Source of the DNA: Pyrenula massariospora
Taxonomy: Eukaryota; Ascomycota; Eurotiomycetes; Pyrenulales; Pyrenulaceae
Direction: 5' to 3'
DNA: 64,000 nucleotides
Assembly: GCA_021030905.1 (NCBI GenBank)
Contig: JAGFMI010000011.1
Coordinates: 620,001 to 684,000 of the forward strand
The notes under the pieces were generated by a model. It made no database searches. It had not been told where the DNA came from and was given only the letters and a program-made list of their open reading frames with translations. Numbering within the stretch: the first letter of the stretch is position 1; each line of letters begins with the position of its first letter. Shown here one piece after another: positions 12,157 to 23,907 of this stretch. A program made the position numbers and the translations under genes.

Positions 12157-12632
12157 TTTCGGCTCCAGGATCCAAGCCAACTACGTCAGACATTGCCGGT
12201 GGGAGTGGGATCGTGTAACTTCAATATCATGGACAACACCATAATTTGTGTCTGATATTTGCTTTGGATATGGGTGTCCTGATCTGCAGCGGTCATTGGC
12301 GCTATGCATAACTGTGCCGCTGATGCCGGTGCTGAAGGAGAATCCAGCCCCGACAGGTGCGCTTTACTCAGCCAGGTGCGCGGCAGGAGGCACTCTGACG
12401 CCGCAGACAGGGGACAGAGGAAGCCATTGACTCCAGCCTCACTGCAACTACAGAAGCCTGGCCTCCGATGTTCGTGACAATCGCGCTCCTGTGATATACA
12501 GTAACTTCCTTTCCAGCGATGTAGATCGCGGCTTCGCGTAACTTGACCAATTGAGGAGCCATAAGCAGACGACTGGACGCTACCGACCGGTTTTCAGCAA
12601 GAGAACATCCCAAGTCCTGCAATTTTGGTACC

Positions 12633-13985
12633 ATGGACACCACCAAGCCCGACGAAACCCGTACTACTTCGATCATAGTCTGTTGCGCCGTCTTCGTCTC
12701 GCTCTCAACAGCTGGCTTTGCCAGTCGTTGCATATCGAAACGACTCAAGAGAACTCCGTTTCGCATCGACGATGTGTTGATTACTTTGTCCTGGGTAAGC
12801 ACTGCACTCTGAGCCGGGGTGTTGTATATGTCACTGACGGAGGTATCGAAGGCGCTTGCAGCTGCGGAAGCTGGACTTATCATATGGGGTACGTCTACGC
12901 GATCCATTGCATTCGGAGGGGAGATGGGGAGGGCCACGATGCTAACGTGCAAAATGTCACAGCGGCGCTCCGGACAGCTTTGGGTCACCACGCGGCGGCC
13001 TCATCCGATGAAGAGATTGAGAATTTCAAGAAGGTATGTCTGCATCCGTCAGTCACGCATGAAGGCAACCAAATGAACACACGAAAGCAAGCAGAGCTAA
13101 ATATGTGAATCTTAATGTAGTCCCTATACGCCGGCCAGCTGCTACAACCAACAATCCTCGCCCTTGCAAAGGCCTCCCTGCTTCTCCTTCTTCGCTTCAT
13201 TTTCTCCACGCGCAGATTCGTCATCTTCTGCAACGCTCTTCTCGCCATCATCGCGGCCTGGTGGACGGGCGTCTTCTTCGCGCAGGTCTTTGGTTGCTGG
13301 CCCATCAAGTCGAACTGGGATGCCAAAGTCAAAGGCGAGTGCACGAACGGGTATCTCGCAAACATCATTGCACCGTTGCCATGGGTCATCACAGACGTGC
13401 TCATACTGGTAGCGCCGTTGCCGATGGTGAAGAAGTTGCAAATCCCAGCTAAGCAAAAGGTCGCGGTTGCGGGACTGTTTCTGATCGGCGTATTGTACGT
13501 CAAATATATCCCTACGTTATGAGAATTTTTGAAGAAGAAAGTCGAGGCTGACGAGTCCATTTGGAGAAACAGGACATGCATCGTCAGCATAATTCGCTAC
13601 AGATACGGGTTTTACTCCCTGACAGATCCACCATGTAAGCCCATCCAAGGCAGATTCTCCACAAGCTGCCCTTAATAAACTTCCATGAACAGACCAAATT
13701 GCCGCTCTGTACAACTGGACCGTCATCGAAGCCAACGTCACGATCCTGTGCGTGTGTCTTACGGCTAGCCGACCGGTCATTATGTTGCTTTTGCCGGAAG
13801 GGCTGATGCAGCGCCTTGGCTCGTATTGGAGCCGCAGCCGGAGCCGAACGCAACTGAATGAGATCCAACCTTCCGCCGTGAAACAGACAGAACTGTCAAA
13901 GGATGGATGGATGCAGATGGACGACTCGTCGTCTCAACAAAGAACGCCGCCTTCGTCTGGGGCCGGTTCAGAGGGTGTCTTATAA
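12633..13985 (+). CDS. Rhodopsin-like fungal 7TM integral membrane protein
   Basis: Member of the large fungal rhodopsin-domain (PTH11-related) membrane family; function unknown, perhaps sensing. Exons 12633-12794, 12852-12888, 12963-13033, 13121-13494, 13573-13634 and 13693-13985 give 332 residues with every junction in frame. Family marks: FRIDDVLITLSW at the end of TM1, LALAKASLLLLLRF in TM3, a loop with VFGCWP and GECTN, then PLPMVKKLQIPAKQK and the YNWTVIEANVTI segment near TM7. The tail is polar and Ser-rich. The acceptor of intron 1 could be 12842 or 12851 (both in frame). A CFEM domain would normally precede the TMs but only a fragment is seen upstream. ATG 12633 sits in a good context (ACCATGG). 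Confidence 0.8.
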
Positions 13986-14700
13986 GCATTAGTGGATTAG
14001 GCATAAGTGACATTGAGCGCCTGGGCCACTAACATACCACTCGCGGGTTCCCGTTCAGGTATCAAGCGTATTTTATGGAGCCAATAGACGCGTGTCAATA
14101 GACGATTTTTAAGGAAGATGTCCCTTTGTCTGTTCTCAGTCGTCATCCCGTCCTCTGTAGCCAATGAAATAGCACTTTTATACAGAAGTAGCCTGCACTG
14201 TTCGGCGGAACCAAAAGTGGGCAACATGTGCAGCGACTAAGCTGGTACACCAAATTTAATGAGAGGGTGAAAGACTTTCGCAGCAAATAAACAGAAAAGA
14301 GTCAACCAACCAGCACCCTTCGCTTTCAATAATGTATTTTCTCCCATTACCACCAAGGAGGTAGCTAACGCGTGCATATGTACGATTTAAGGTTACAGCT
14401 TTGAAAACCTCTAGAAAACATCCAAAATATACTCCTTTCCCTAAGAAATGCTCAGAATGACAAACCGAAACTAGCCAAAGTACCTAACATTAGGCTCCGC
14501 CACTAGTTAGATTTCTCCCCTAGTTAGTGGGGCTTAAGATAACCATCGATTCCGCTCCGCTCCCCTGCCGCTGCGGAACAACGAAACTAAAAAAATTGAA
14601 ATTAAAATCCACCCTTTCCGCCCCACTCATTCAAATTCCCCATCCCCACCACTCTCCTCCATCAATATCTTCTTACACCCTTTCCCCTCTGCTTCCCACA
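13986..14700. other. Intergenic region upstream of Som1-like gene
   Basis: Contains no supported gene. A CT/CA-rich pyrimidine tract at about 14620-14700 directly precedes the ATG of the next gene, as is common for fungal core promoters and 5' leaders. Confidence 0.5.
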
Positions 14701-15230
14701 ATGCCACCCCCCCAATCCACATTCCCCACGCCCCAACTCCCCACCGAAGTCCAATACACATCAAAAGACTACAAGAAGCGCTCCCGCAAGCTACCCCGGG
14801 ACTTCTCGCTCAAGTCCTGTGATCTGTACACGATGGTGCAGTACAACTGCGCGCCGGGCGTGACGCGGAAGCTCCAGGATGGTGGGAATGGGGGGAAAGG
14901 GGGAAGGGTGGAGTGTGAGGAGATTTTGAGGTTGTTTAGACGGTGAGTTTTCAATCTTGTTTTATTTTGGTTTGTCTTGGTTGGAGGATGAGGGTCTAGG
15001 TAGGAAAGTAGATAATGCTGACAATAGCCAGGTGTGGCGAGGGAAAGCGCATGTTCACGGTCGAGACGACCGCCTGGGAGGGCCCGAATGCACGGAAACC
15101 ACAGCAGAAACCCACCAGAGAAGAAGATTCTTCGGGCTCGAAAACGTCATCCCTGGAAAAGCTCAAGAATGGGAATGACGAGGCCTACGCGACAGTTGGA
15201 AGTTACTTTTGGTCTAACCCGACGAAGTGA
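14701..15230 (+). CDS. Som1-like subunit of mitochondrial inner membrane peptidase
   Basis: Exons 14701-14942 and 15032-15230 give 146 residues. The middle holds SCDLYTMVQYNC followed by a second cysteine pair around VECEEILRLFRRC and then the FTVETTAWE segment, which is the arrangement I recall for the fungal Som1 family. Som1 helps the inner-membrane peptidase complex (Imp1/Imp2) mature mitochondrial proteins. The first 35 residues are Pro-rich. The C-terminal 50 residues are polar and probably disordered. Intron donor CG|GTGAGT and acceptor CCAG restore the RRCGEG reading. The gene converges on TAF8 with 121 bases between stops. Confidence 0.72.
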
Positions 15231-15351
15231 ATCGAAGAAGGGTTCGATTGTTATTGATCCTTTCATGCAATGCCTATGGGTATCATGAAACGCAACGCTA
15301 TGCAATGCAGTATGGCACCGATATAGATCCGCAACCAACCCCAAATATGCC

Positions 15352-16692
15352 CTACATAACACCATCAGTCCCGCCCATCGCCGCATCCCCCTTTGGCTTC
15401 AGATTCAACTTCAACTTCAGCATAGTACTCGCACTTCTCTGTGGCTCCCTTCTCGGTGGTACCGGCGCAGCCACTGAACCTCTCGGCCTCGGCGTCGCGC
15501 TTGATCGTGCCCGCTCGATCGGCTCTGTATTCAAAGTCAACAGCTTCGCGGCGCGCATGTCTTCTCTCCTCTTCTCCTTCGCCCTCTCCGCCACGATCTC
15601 GGCCTCTTTCCTCAGCTTCAGCATGGAGTCTGGCATCCAATATTTCCTCTCGCAGTTGACGATCGGTGCAAGCTCAAGCTTTCCTGCACTCTCCGGATGT
15701 TCTTCCGACTCCGTACGCATCACGGCCTGCATCGTCTTCTCGAACATGCTCTCCATCGTCTCTTCTTTTCGAAGACCCCTATCCTCAGTATCTGGCACTT
15801 TGCCCTTATCCTCCCTCTCAATCTTCGCCTCGGTTCTCACCGCCCCGGCTAATTTCCGCAACGCTTGTTCACCCAATCTCCCTTCCTCAGCGGCCAGCTC
15901 TCGTATCCGCCGTGGATCCTGTTCTCGCTCGGTATACACGCCTGTGTGTCTGAAAGTATGTTTTGACGGAAACGGGGGAAAGGTGGAGGGAATATATTTC
16001 CTCTTCGAGCTATCAAACTCATCTCCCAGGAACGACAGCGAGGCCGCAGCTATCGATTCAGGGGGCGGAGTAGGTAGCAGATCTGGTACATGAGGCTGGT
16101 TCGAGCGCTTGAGTTCCGGAATCAACGAGTCAAGGCGTGTTGAGGTGAATTTGAGCGCAAATTCAAAGTCCACGGGGAGAGGTTGGATGCGACGACATGC
16201 GAGCATAGACTGCTTCACTAGGTCACACAGATTCAATAGATCTATAACACGTCAGCTCCACCGTGTCCAACTGGACAACCGCACCAGCGTACATTCTTCC
16301 GCATGCTCTCGTAGCATCGAGAGAGCAGTCTGCGGTAGCACCACCGCTGCTTCTTCATCACCGCCGCCGTCGGCCAGCTCAACGCTCTGGCAGATCTGCA
16401 CAAGCGCTTTCTCGAAGATCTGGTCGTATTGCCCTTGCTCGAGGAACGCCGGTTCGGATTCTGGAGGTATGCATGACTTGTGTTTGAGCGAATGGTGGTG
16501 GTGGTAGGTTCGTCTGAGTCTCTTTGCAGCTGGTTCACTATCGCCAAGTGGCGGTAGTGCCCTTTTCAGCGGCGACAGTGGGGTGGGAGAGAGGGCATCC
16601 ATAGGAATTCGGGACTGAGGGCATAGAGCTGCTGACGCTGAGGGTGGCTGTTGGTAGGGATGACGAAGATGGACCGATTCAAGGTTGCGCAT
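15352..16692 (-). CDS. TAF8: TFIID subunit TAF8
   Basis: Component of the general transcription factor TFIID, pairing with TAF10 through a histone fold. Exons 16692-16293 and 16241-15352 give 429 residues. The histone fold spans about residues 80-150 (FEKALVQICQSVE ... MLREHAEEYLLNL) and is crossed by the 51-base intron; splicing restores EEYLLNLCDLVKQSML, typical of TAF8. The C-terminal TAF8 motif is clear: PPFPSKHTFRHTGVYTERE. The remainder is charged (Glu/Lys/Arg) with a basic tail. A later ATG (residue 31, MDALSPTPL) could be the true start because the preceding residues are low in conservation cues. TAF8 and COX9 are divergent with 222 bases between starts. Confidence 0.88.
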
Positions 16693-16914
16693 AGGGTGCG
16701 GACCGGATTCGGAATAGCGCGGTCTAGCCGAGAGCTCTTATTCACTCAAGCTCCAATTCCTTCTTGTCCCAGGTCTACAATAGAGCCTCATTGAGGAGGA
16801 ATCAAGCTCGAAACACCACCAGTTCCGCGACCATCTCATTCACTCATTCTCATCTTAAAGTCATTTCCTCCACTACCCCTCCCCTCCACAACCTCCCTCA
16901 TCAAACCAGCAAAC

Positions 16915-17439
16915 ATGCCCATCAAACCGATCACGGGGGTCCGTCCATCCCCCCTCCACAGCTCCAAATCCTCTTAACATCGCCAAATAACCCCCCTCCA
17001 TAATATCCTCACTAACCCATCCACCTCACACAGATGCTCAGGCGAGGCCTGGTGCTGGACATCAGCATTGCGCTCGGTACGTCCCCACAACATCCACGAA
17101 GAGTCCTCAACCTTTACTACATTCTCACTCCCCCTTCCCAACCTCAAAACCAAAAACCAAAAAACCTAGCACTAACCCCCCCATCAACAGGCCTAGGAAC
17201 AACATTCGGCTACCTATGGTGGTACGGTACGTAAATCAAACCAGCCAACGCACTCATCCACCCTCCTGCCCAATCCAATCGATCGATCAATCCCCCTTGC
17301 GCCCGGCAAAACCCCCTTCCCTCCACCCTACTCTGCCATACTCACGCAACCAGGCTTCCACCTCCCCCGCGTCCGGCGCCGAGACACTTTCTACGCAAAG
17401 CTGGAGGACGAGCGGGCGAGGGAGGCGGGTATTAAATGA
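16915..17439 (+). CDS. COX9: Cytochrome c oxidase subunit VIIa (COX9-like)
   Basis: Small inner-membrane subunit of respiratory complex IV. Four tiny exons (16915-16938, 17034-17076, 17191-17226, 17354-17439) give 62 residues: MPIKPITG, then LRRGLVLDISIALG, a TM with GLGTTFGYLWWYG, and the matrix/intermembrane tail RRRDTFYAKLEDERA. The RRGLVLD and RRRDxFYAKLE motifs are diagnostic of fungal COX9/VIIa. All three introns are larger than the exons they separate; phases 0, 1 and 1 are kept. The intron 1 donor GTCCGT is not a consensus one. Confidence 0.88.
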
Positions 17440-18284
17440 GCGAGCGAATTGAGTTCTGCGTAGGAAGATGTGGGATGGAAACGAGGGAAGCAAGAAGCTG
17501 AGCATTCGGAGCGTGAGAAGAGGATAGAGTGTATATACCTACATATCCAACCAACCAACCACCAGTCAAACAATTCAAATGAAAACCCAAACTAGAACCC
17601 TACACCTAAATATTATATCAGTCACAATCCACTCGCTACAGTCCTTCGATGCAGGTATAACAACGTTTCTGTGTTCCACTCATCCCATTACTCCCCTCTA
17701 ATGTATACGTCTATCATAACAATACCAACACCATGCATACACGCACCCTTACCCCCTCCCCCCCAAAACCCCAAACCTAATCAAACAACAACCCCCATCC
17801 ACCCATTACCACCCACTCCCAGTCTCAGCCTCAATCTCAACATCAGCAACCGCCCCCCTCACCGCGCCAAAGAGCCGCAGCCCCCAAACCAGCGCGCTGA
17901 CGACGATGACGGCAACCGAACCACACGCGACGGGACCTGTATCCGCCAGGGACAAAGGTCAACGTAACGTCTTGTCTTGTTTTCTCACTTTTGTATGCAT
18001 ATGAATTTTTTTTTTCGGGGGGAGGACCGCTGACAGATCCACATACCCGCATAGTAGTACCTCGCATTATATCCCTGCCCCTCCCCCTTGCCGGTCCCGG
18101 GAACCCAGGACGTCTTGCCGTCGTTCTCGCTCGCGCCAGCGCCCGCGCTGCGCTTCTCATCCGGTCCCGGGCTGAGCGAATTAGCATCGCCGTCCTCCCC
18201 TCCATCGCTCACCCGTACCCCCTGCCGCCGTCGACACGCGTCCACCACCCAGTCCTTCCACCCCCCGCCGTGCTCCTCGGCCCC
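17440..18284. other. Convergent intergenic region COX9 / NCE102
   Basis: Both flanking genes end here. It includes C-rich tracts near 17750-17765 and a run of ten T followed by C and six G at 18006-18022. No gene is supported. Confidence 0.5.
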
Positions 18285-18924
18285 CTAGACCTGGCTCATA
18301 GCCGGGCGCCGGATCCCGCCGCGCAGGTTGACGCCGCCGCCGCTGCGCGCGCCGAGGATGGAGAAGAAGAAGGTAGCCAGCCAGGCGAAGACGGCGAACC
18401 ACAGGAAGGCGGTGGTGGCTTGGGCCTCGCGGCAGCGCTTGGACATGTCGTGGGCGCCGTTGGTTATGTGGTTTGATTTTACGTAGCCCTGTGGTTGTGG
18501 GAAGGGTGTGTTAGCGCTCTGCGGAGCTTGTGGTGGGGGAGTGGGGAAGAAGAAGGATTACCTTGTTACTACAGCTATGCACGCCTAGCCGAGCGGCCAT
18601 GTTCACGGCCGCCGCGAAGTAGAAGAGCGCGTTTAACCCGTCGAGTAGGAGGGGGATGCCGGGGTGGCCGGCGAAGGAATCGTTGAAGGCGACAGCTATT
18701 AGGTAGAGGAGGGAGAGCATGCCGAAGACGGAGACGAACATGTCGTAGTTGATGGCGGAGGGGTTGCCGCGGAAGGCGGCGGCGATCATGGCGCCGGTTA
18801 GGGCGAGGGTTACGAGGGTGCAGAAGAACTGGAGATGGATGTGTTAGCTTGGGGAGACGGTGGAGGGGGTTGGGGGGCGTACCTGGAAGCCTCTAAGGGC
18901 GATGTTGAGGACTTTTGAGACCAT
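18285..18924 (-). CDS. NCE102: NCE102-like MARVEL protein (eisosome / non-classical export)
   Basis: Four-TM MARVEL-domain protein of the plasma membrane; the yeast homologue organises eisosomes and senses sphingolipid. Exons 18924-18883, 18828-18562 and 18488-18285 give 170 residues, matching the family length of about 170-175. TM1 runs through FFCTLVTLALTGAMIAAAF, TM2 through YDMFVSVFGMLSLLYLIAVA, TM3 around DGLNALFYFAAAVNMAARLGVHSC, and TM4 around FLWFAVFAWLATFFFSIL. The asparagine- and cysteine-bearing CSNKGYV segment follows TM3. The end MSQV is typical of filamentous fungal members. Splice sites at both introns are standard. Confidence 0.88.
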
Positions 18925-21529
18925 TGTGGAAGAGTTGTGTGAGAGAGTGAGGCGTGGTAGTGGGTGTCGCGATGTGTCAAGAGGAAGGAGAAGGAGCGCT
19001 TGAAGGGAGAGTTCTTGAAATGTTCAGTTCAGCGATAGTCGGATTGCGACGTGCGGGTGTCTTGAATGTCTAGATGTCTATGGTATGTAGCGATGGGATG
19101 CAGAATGTGGAGAGGAAGAAGAGGTTCTTTGTTTGGAGAGGATGAGCTCTGGTGAGGTTGGTTTGGCCCCCGAGTGCAGTCGCAAGCGTCAGAATCGCAT
19201 GCGGAAGGGGAGTTGAGGAATGACGTGACTTTGGGGGACAGAATCATGCACCGATCGCCGTTGCCAAGTCCGGGCGCAGCAGGTACGGGAAGACGATCGC
19301 CGGTGCCGCAAACAGTCCTTTTGTCAAGTTTGGTTTTGGGTTCTCAAAGTTAGGTACAGCGTTGGTAGTGTGATGTGAGAGTGCTTGAGGGTTTCTGTGG
19401 GAGATGTACTACTACTTTTCGTTCTCCCGGATCGTCGCGGCAGCACAGCGCCTTTTCAATATCGGCGTCGATCCTCGTCTGCGGCGCGGGCGCTGACGCA
19501 ACGAGCTTCCGCGCGGTTGGCGGAACAACAAAGAATCACCAGCCAATCATCGCCGGCCGCGACCAGCCTTGCGAAACACGGCTGCAACAGAAGCCTGAGC
19601 GCGTTTGTGTGATCAAGACATTGCTCGACCAGTCTTTCGGAATGGCTTTATCGGACAGCTGGGTCATCACACATTTGTCACAGCCTTGGGAAACGTTTCA
19701 TGTCTCTCTGTAGCCTCAAGCCTTCTCACGCCCTCTCACCTCGTAGCTGAGGTGCAGGTTACTCTCGCTCAAAAATGGTTTCATGAACGTCCAGTCAAAT
19801 AATGACCTCTCGAAACAGCCAAGATATCTAATTCATATTTCATTACGCACCATGAATGGCCCTAGCCTGTCAAGTCAGAAAAAGGTCTCTTAGGCTCCAT
19901 GTCAAATCGACTCATCAGCTAATTCTGTGTATCGCTCAGCATTGAATAAGCCGGCCTGCCCTGCATTAAGAAAACCGCACAAAGTCTAGACATGTAGGAG
20001 ATGAGCAGAAGTTTCGAGTCCCGTGAGACCGCGTATGAGCCGTTTAAAAGTTCACAATTCGTTGACGTGGGTTTAGTCGAGCCTCGGGAAAGCGAGAGGG
20101 TTTTGAAGAAACATTGAGGGACATCCTTCTACGAAGCGGCATGCCTGGGGCATTAAGGTGTCTCCAATTCTCTGCCTATGACCCATCAAGACAGGAATTC
20201 TCATGTGATGCCCACAGCGCACCGGGATCGGAACTGGCAAATACTCGTACCATGCTAAGAGTTGAGACAATCGTGGCTGGAATCGCCTAACTCGGAATAT
20301 TGCCAAATGTGTATTCTGACAAGACAATCTTCCAAGGTCGTAGAGACATTGTCCTGACCGTTGATTGACACCGCGATGCACCCCGCCTGATTATTGCGAC
20401 GGCCGGAAGACGAGCATGAAGAGCTAGACCTCGGACATTCGTGGCACTGCAGAAATGCTGTGTAGCTTTAGCTCATGGAAGAGAGGGCACAAGACCAGAA
20501 CCATCTTCATAAAATTCATTCGCCGATATCGACAAGTCTGCCCTGCACTTCCAATCCCGGCAATACCATTTACTGGAGATCTATGCAGCACATGTGAGGC
20601 TGTGTCTCAGAAGTCGTGGCGCATCCAATATACCGCAGGCGGGCGCCAATTCCAACAATCACATTCGCCACGACCTCTGAAATTCGGCCTTGATGGCACG
20701 TCGAGGCTCAAATCCGCTGCCAATCCGGAGGACCCTTGTGACACACTACTGGGGCGAACGAGGCTCTGTCCATGCAAATAAGGACCTCGAGCGTACCATT
20801 TTTCATCTCGTAAGCAACTTGCAGTAGCTCCTTTCGGAAGCCTGTAGCTAGACCATTTCTTTCTGTTACCAACCTTGTCAATGTCAAAGCCCAATGTCTC
20901 TCCTAGTTCGAAAAACTACTCACCAATCTGAGACGACTTTTCACAATGTTATACCACGATTGGATCAATTCTTTGACAGTATTCATTGAGCCGGAGAACA
21001 CTGTACAGCCCAAATCCATCCTCTTGACATAGAGCATTGAAAGACTCGTTGGCGTTGTATTTGCTTAAATCTGGGCCCTGAATGGATCTCTACCGGTGGA
21101 AGGAGAGCTAAACAGTGGTTGAAACAATCCAATGCAAACTACTGGCTACAACTCGAGTCGCTGGTGCTGCAGGCTACAATGAAAACTAGGGACCATGATA
21201 CAAGCTATATTTCTAATCTATTGTCTTTCAATCGCACTGCTGAGTAAGGTATCTGTCATCTCGGTGTGAGTCAGGCCGTCACTCAAAGCTGCTGCTATGC
21301 AGAAGGCTGAGCCTCTGAATAGATCTTTGATTGATTGCACAACACTCTCAAATGTCGGCTTCCCAAGAGTGAAGCTCTTCTTTGAGCTGACTAATGTCGA
21401 TGTGATACAAAAACGGGCAGCTGCAAACCCCTCCCTCACTGTCAAAGCTGGTCTTATTCATGACGCCGGACCTTCTTCTCATACAGCGGATTGTTCTGTC
21501 TCCTTTCAGATAGCTGAATCATTGCAAAC
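18925..21529. other. Long gene-poor intergenic region
   Basis: 2.6 kb containing the upstream region of NCE102, a copy of the palindromic repeat described at 20596-20680, and otherwise only short chance frames. No tRNA-like A/B box pair was found. Confidence 0.5.
20596..20680 (+). repeat. Palindromic short repeat, copy 1
   Basis: About 85 bases. Left arm contains CAGAAGTCGTGGCG and right arm CGCCACGACCTCTG, nearly exact reverse complements, with GGCGGGCGCC near the centre. It aligns end to end with copies at 37338 and 37497 (the last in reverse orientation) at roughly three quarters identity by eye. Could be a MITE-like non-autonomous element or a conserved hairpin. Confidence 0.7.
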
Positions 21530-23907
21530 ATGGAGAGGACTTCTAAATACCCTGTGCACCTTGGTTTCTGGACCAATTGGTCTCATGGTCGAGTTTCCGG
21601 CGCAACAATCACTTTAAGTCATTTGAATGGTGCCTTTCTGACAGCATTTCTTGCAATATTCGTTACCGCCGCTGGTACTAGCTTCTGGCGAATCGTTTGC
21701 TTTGCATTACATCAACTCTTTTCTTCCGATCAAGAAGCAGCACAAGATGGGCTATATCATCAACGTCAAGCCATTTTGCGAAACACTGCAAATCAAACGA
21801 TCAGCCTCGGCAACTTTTTCCGAATAGCGTGGGCCTGGCGAAGAAGCACCGATGCGCCTATTAAGAGAATGATCTCGCCCGTAATGCTCGCACTAGTCAG
21901 TATGGCAGTCTTTACTGGAGCCGGTATTCTTTCATCAAAGATTGGGCAAATGGGCGATGAAGTCCTTATCTCGAGCTCCTCATGCGGCTTGATAGACTCC
22001 TCCTCACTTGCCTACTCGAATGTAACTATGGAAGGGGCGTATCTTGAACCTTGGGTGGAAAGGAACTGGGCTTCCTGGGCAGATTATGCTCAAAGGTGCT
22101 ATTCGAATGATTCCAGTCCTATGGGAAGTTGTGGTCCCTTCATTAAATCCCGCTTATCGTCTACAATTATTCGAAATGGCTCATGTCCTTTTAGTGACAG
22201 CTTTTGCCGTAGCAAGCATAGTCTCAGGATCGATACAAATATTCAGAGTCATTTTGATCTTGGGTTGAACGCGCCTCCTCATCTGCAGTATACGACCAAA
22301 CTCATAACACATTGTGCCCCTATTGTTACAGACCGTCACACAGCAACAGTCAACTACTCTGAAGAAATACAATATATGAGATACTTCTATGGTCCACGGG
22401 ATACCACTGCTACTGGAGCCACATATGGACCGAATTTCACCTATCAATGTGAACAGCGTGATTGGAACAAGATTTCTCACTTTGAAAACTTCACTACCGC
22501 TGACGCGAGATATCAGGTGACGTAAGTCTATCTAATACGTCAAGAAAAAACTGTGTTTGAAATCAAATTAACTCTTGAAAGCGCTGTAAGAGCATTAGCG
22601 GGCAACAATTCTTTAATCGAATCACAATTTCGACCGATTGATGGTTTGTTTTATGGCGACGGTGACGTGAGCCTGGTGTTTTTGTCAGCCAACGATATCG
22701 TTTACACTGCAGAAATCGACGACGATTGGTATTCAGCGCATCAAACCAAAGGCAACCTTCACTCGTTTGGAGCAGTAGGGGACTTTAAAGTTTACACGTC
22801 CGACGAACCCGCGTCTGTCTTAGGGTGCAAGCTCCAATACCAGACCTGCGATCCGGCGGACACAACACAAAATGAATGCTCTCGGCTAGGCGGCGGATAT
22901 GATATTAGCAGTGGGTATCCGACACCCACGAAGGGAAAGGACGTAATTCGGTGGATATGGAACTTTCCAGCTTCTGTGAATGACCCAATTATAGCCTTGG
23001 GTTCTTCATCTTTAGTGTCGCGCTTTGACTTAGCAAATGGCGTTTCAGGCCATCTGCCAGACAATCAATGGGAAATGGACGTGGAGAACTGGCACAATAT
23101 TACTCTGACAACACTACAAGGTGGGTTGATACAACAAGCCGCTGGACCTGATAATGCAGAGATTCTGAAAAGTTTCTGGCGAAGTCCTCAAACTGCGGCA
23201 GAGAAACATTTCTGCAAGAATCAGGTACTGTAACCTCGTTGAGCTCGCGATATTGACTCGGGTTCTCCTCTAAGTATAAGCTAATACCTTTCCAGAAGAT
23301 CATATCTACGCTCTACAGCAACTATTCGGTCCTTTGGCTCTCAGTCATTTTGATTCTCGGCACCCTTATCATCGTCCTCAGCTACACGCTTGTCCCCTTG
23401 ATCACATGGATTGAAAAACGACGTCAAATTCATCGCTACTCAAGACTTGAATGGTTCACGAACGATCTGCTTCAGCTACAACGGCTCGCTCACGAGGAAA
23501 TACAGTTCGGTACCTGGAACAATTTCGTGGGTCCAAGTGCTGTCCCTACAACAGAAAAAGGCGACCTTCTCGCAATTCTAAATACAGAAGATCCAAGCCA
23601 CCCCAAACTAAGGGGAAAGCCACCACCACTTGTAAAGGATAAAGTGAATGAGCCTGTAGATCAACTTGAGATTTCTGATGAGAGTGGCGGCTCGACAAGG
23701 ATTCAGGAGCAGTCTAGCGATCAGTCTCCGAGAAGGTATGAGATTAGCGGAGATGCCTCTGAGAGCTATATTTCGGAGAGCTTGTACAGTATCGAAGACC
23801 GTTCGATTAATTCGCCTGTACTAGACTCTCCAATCCGGTCTTTCCTTGTTCAAGAAGATCCGACAACTCGTTCTGGATTGCCCCAGACTTCAAGCACCGA
23901 GCCGTAG
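21530..23907 (+). CDS. Three-TM fungal membrane protein with large ectodomain
   Basis: Exons 21530-22521, 22582-23224 and 23296-23907 give 748 residues. It resembles a widespread uncharacterised family of mould membrane proteins. TM1 covers about residues 35-60 (LTAFLAIFVTAAGTSFWRI), followed by a cytosolic loop with GLYHQRQAILRN; TM2 about 115-138 (PVMLALVSMAVFTGAGIL); TM3 near 600-625 (VLWLSVILILGTLIIVLSY). Between TM2 and TM3 lies an ectodomain of about 460 residues rich in Cys and N-glycosylation sequons (for example NVT, NGS, NFT, NYS, NIT). The tail of about 170 residues is acidic, Ser-rich and likely disordered. No enzymatic motif is seen. The first splice junction could be one of two donors; GTAAGT at 22522 was preferred. 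Confidence 0.78.

Larger units (their letters stand above)
10789..12632. other. Intergenic region with weak coding-like fragments
   Basis: A 1.8-kb stretch without a solid gene. It contains a tentative two-exon small secreted ORF (11098-11399) and a cysteine-patterned fragment (about 12085-12156) resembling the start of a CFEM domain. The rest shows nothing I can name. Confidence 0.4.

Noticed and set aside
12368-12991. 207-codon minus-strand frame
   Set aside because: Antisense to the first exons of the 7TM gene, whose spliced plus-strand reading gives a clear family match.
15227-16093. 288-codon plus-strand frame
   Set aside because: Shadow of TAF8 exon 2 on the opposite strand; low-complexity Ser/Leu composition.
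17843-18476. Several GC-rich frames on both strands
   Set aside because: They overlap the last exon and 3' flank of NCE102, which has the convincing reading.
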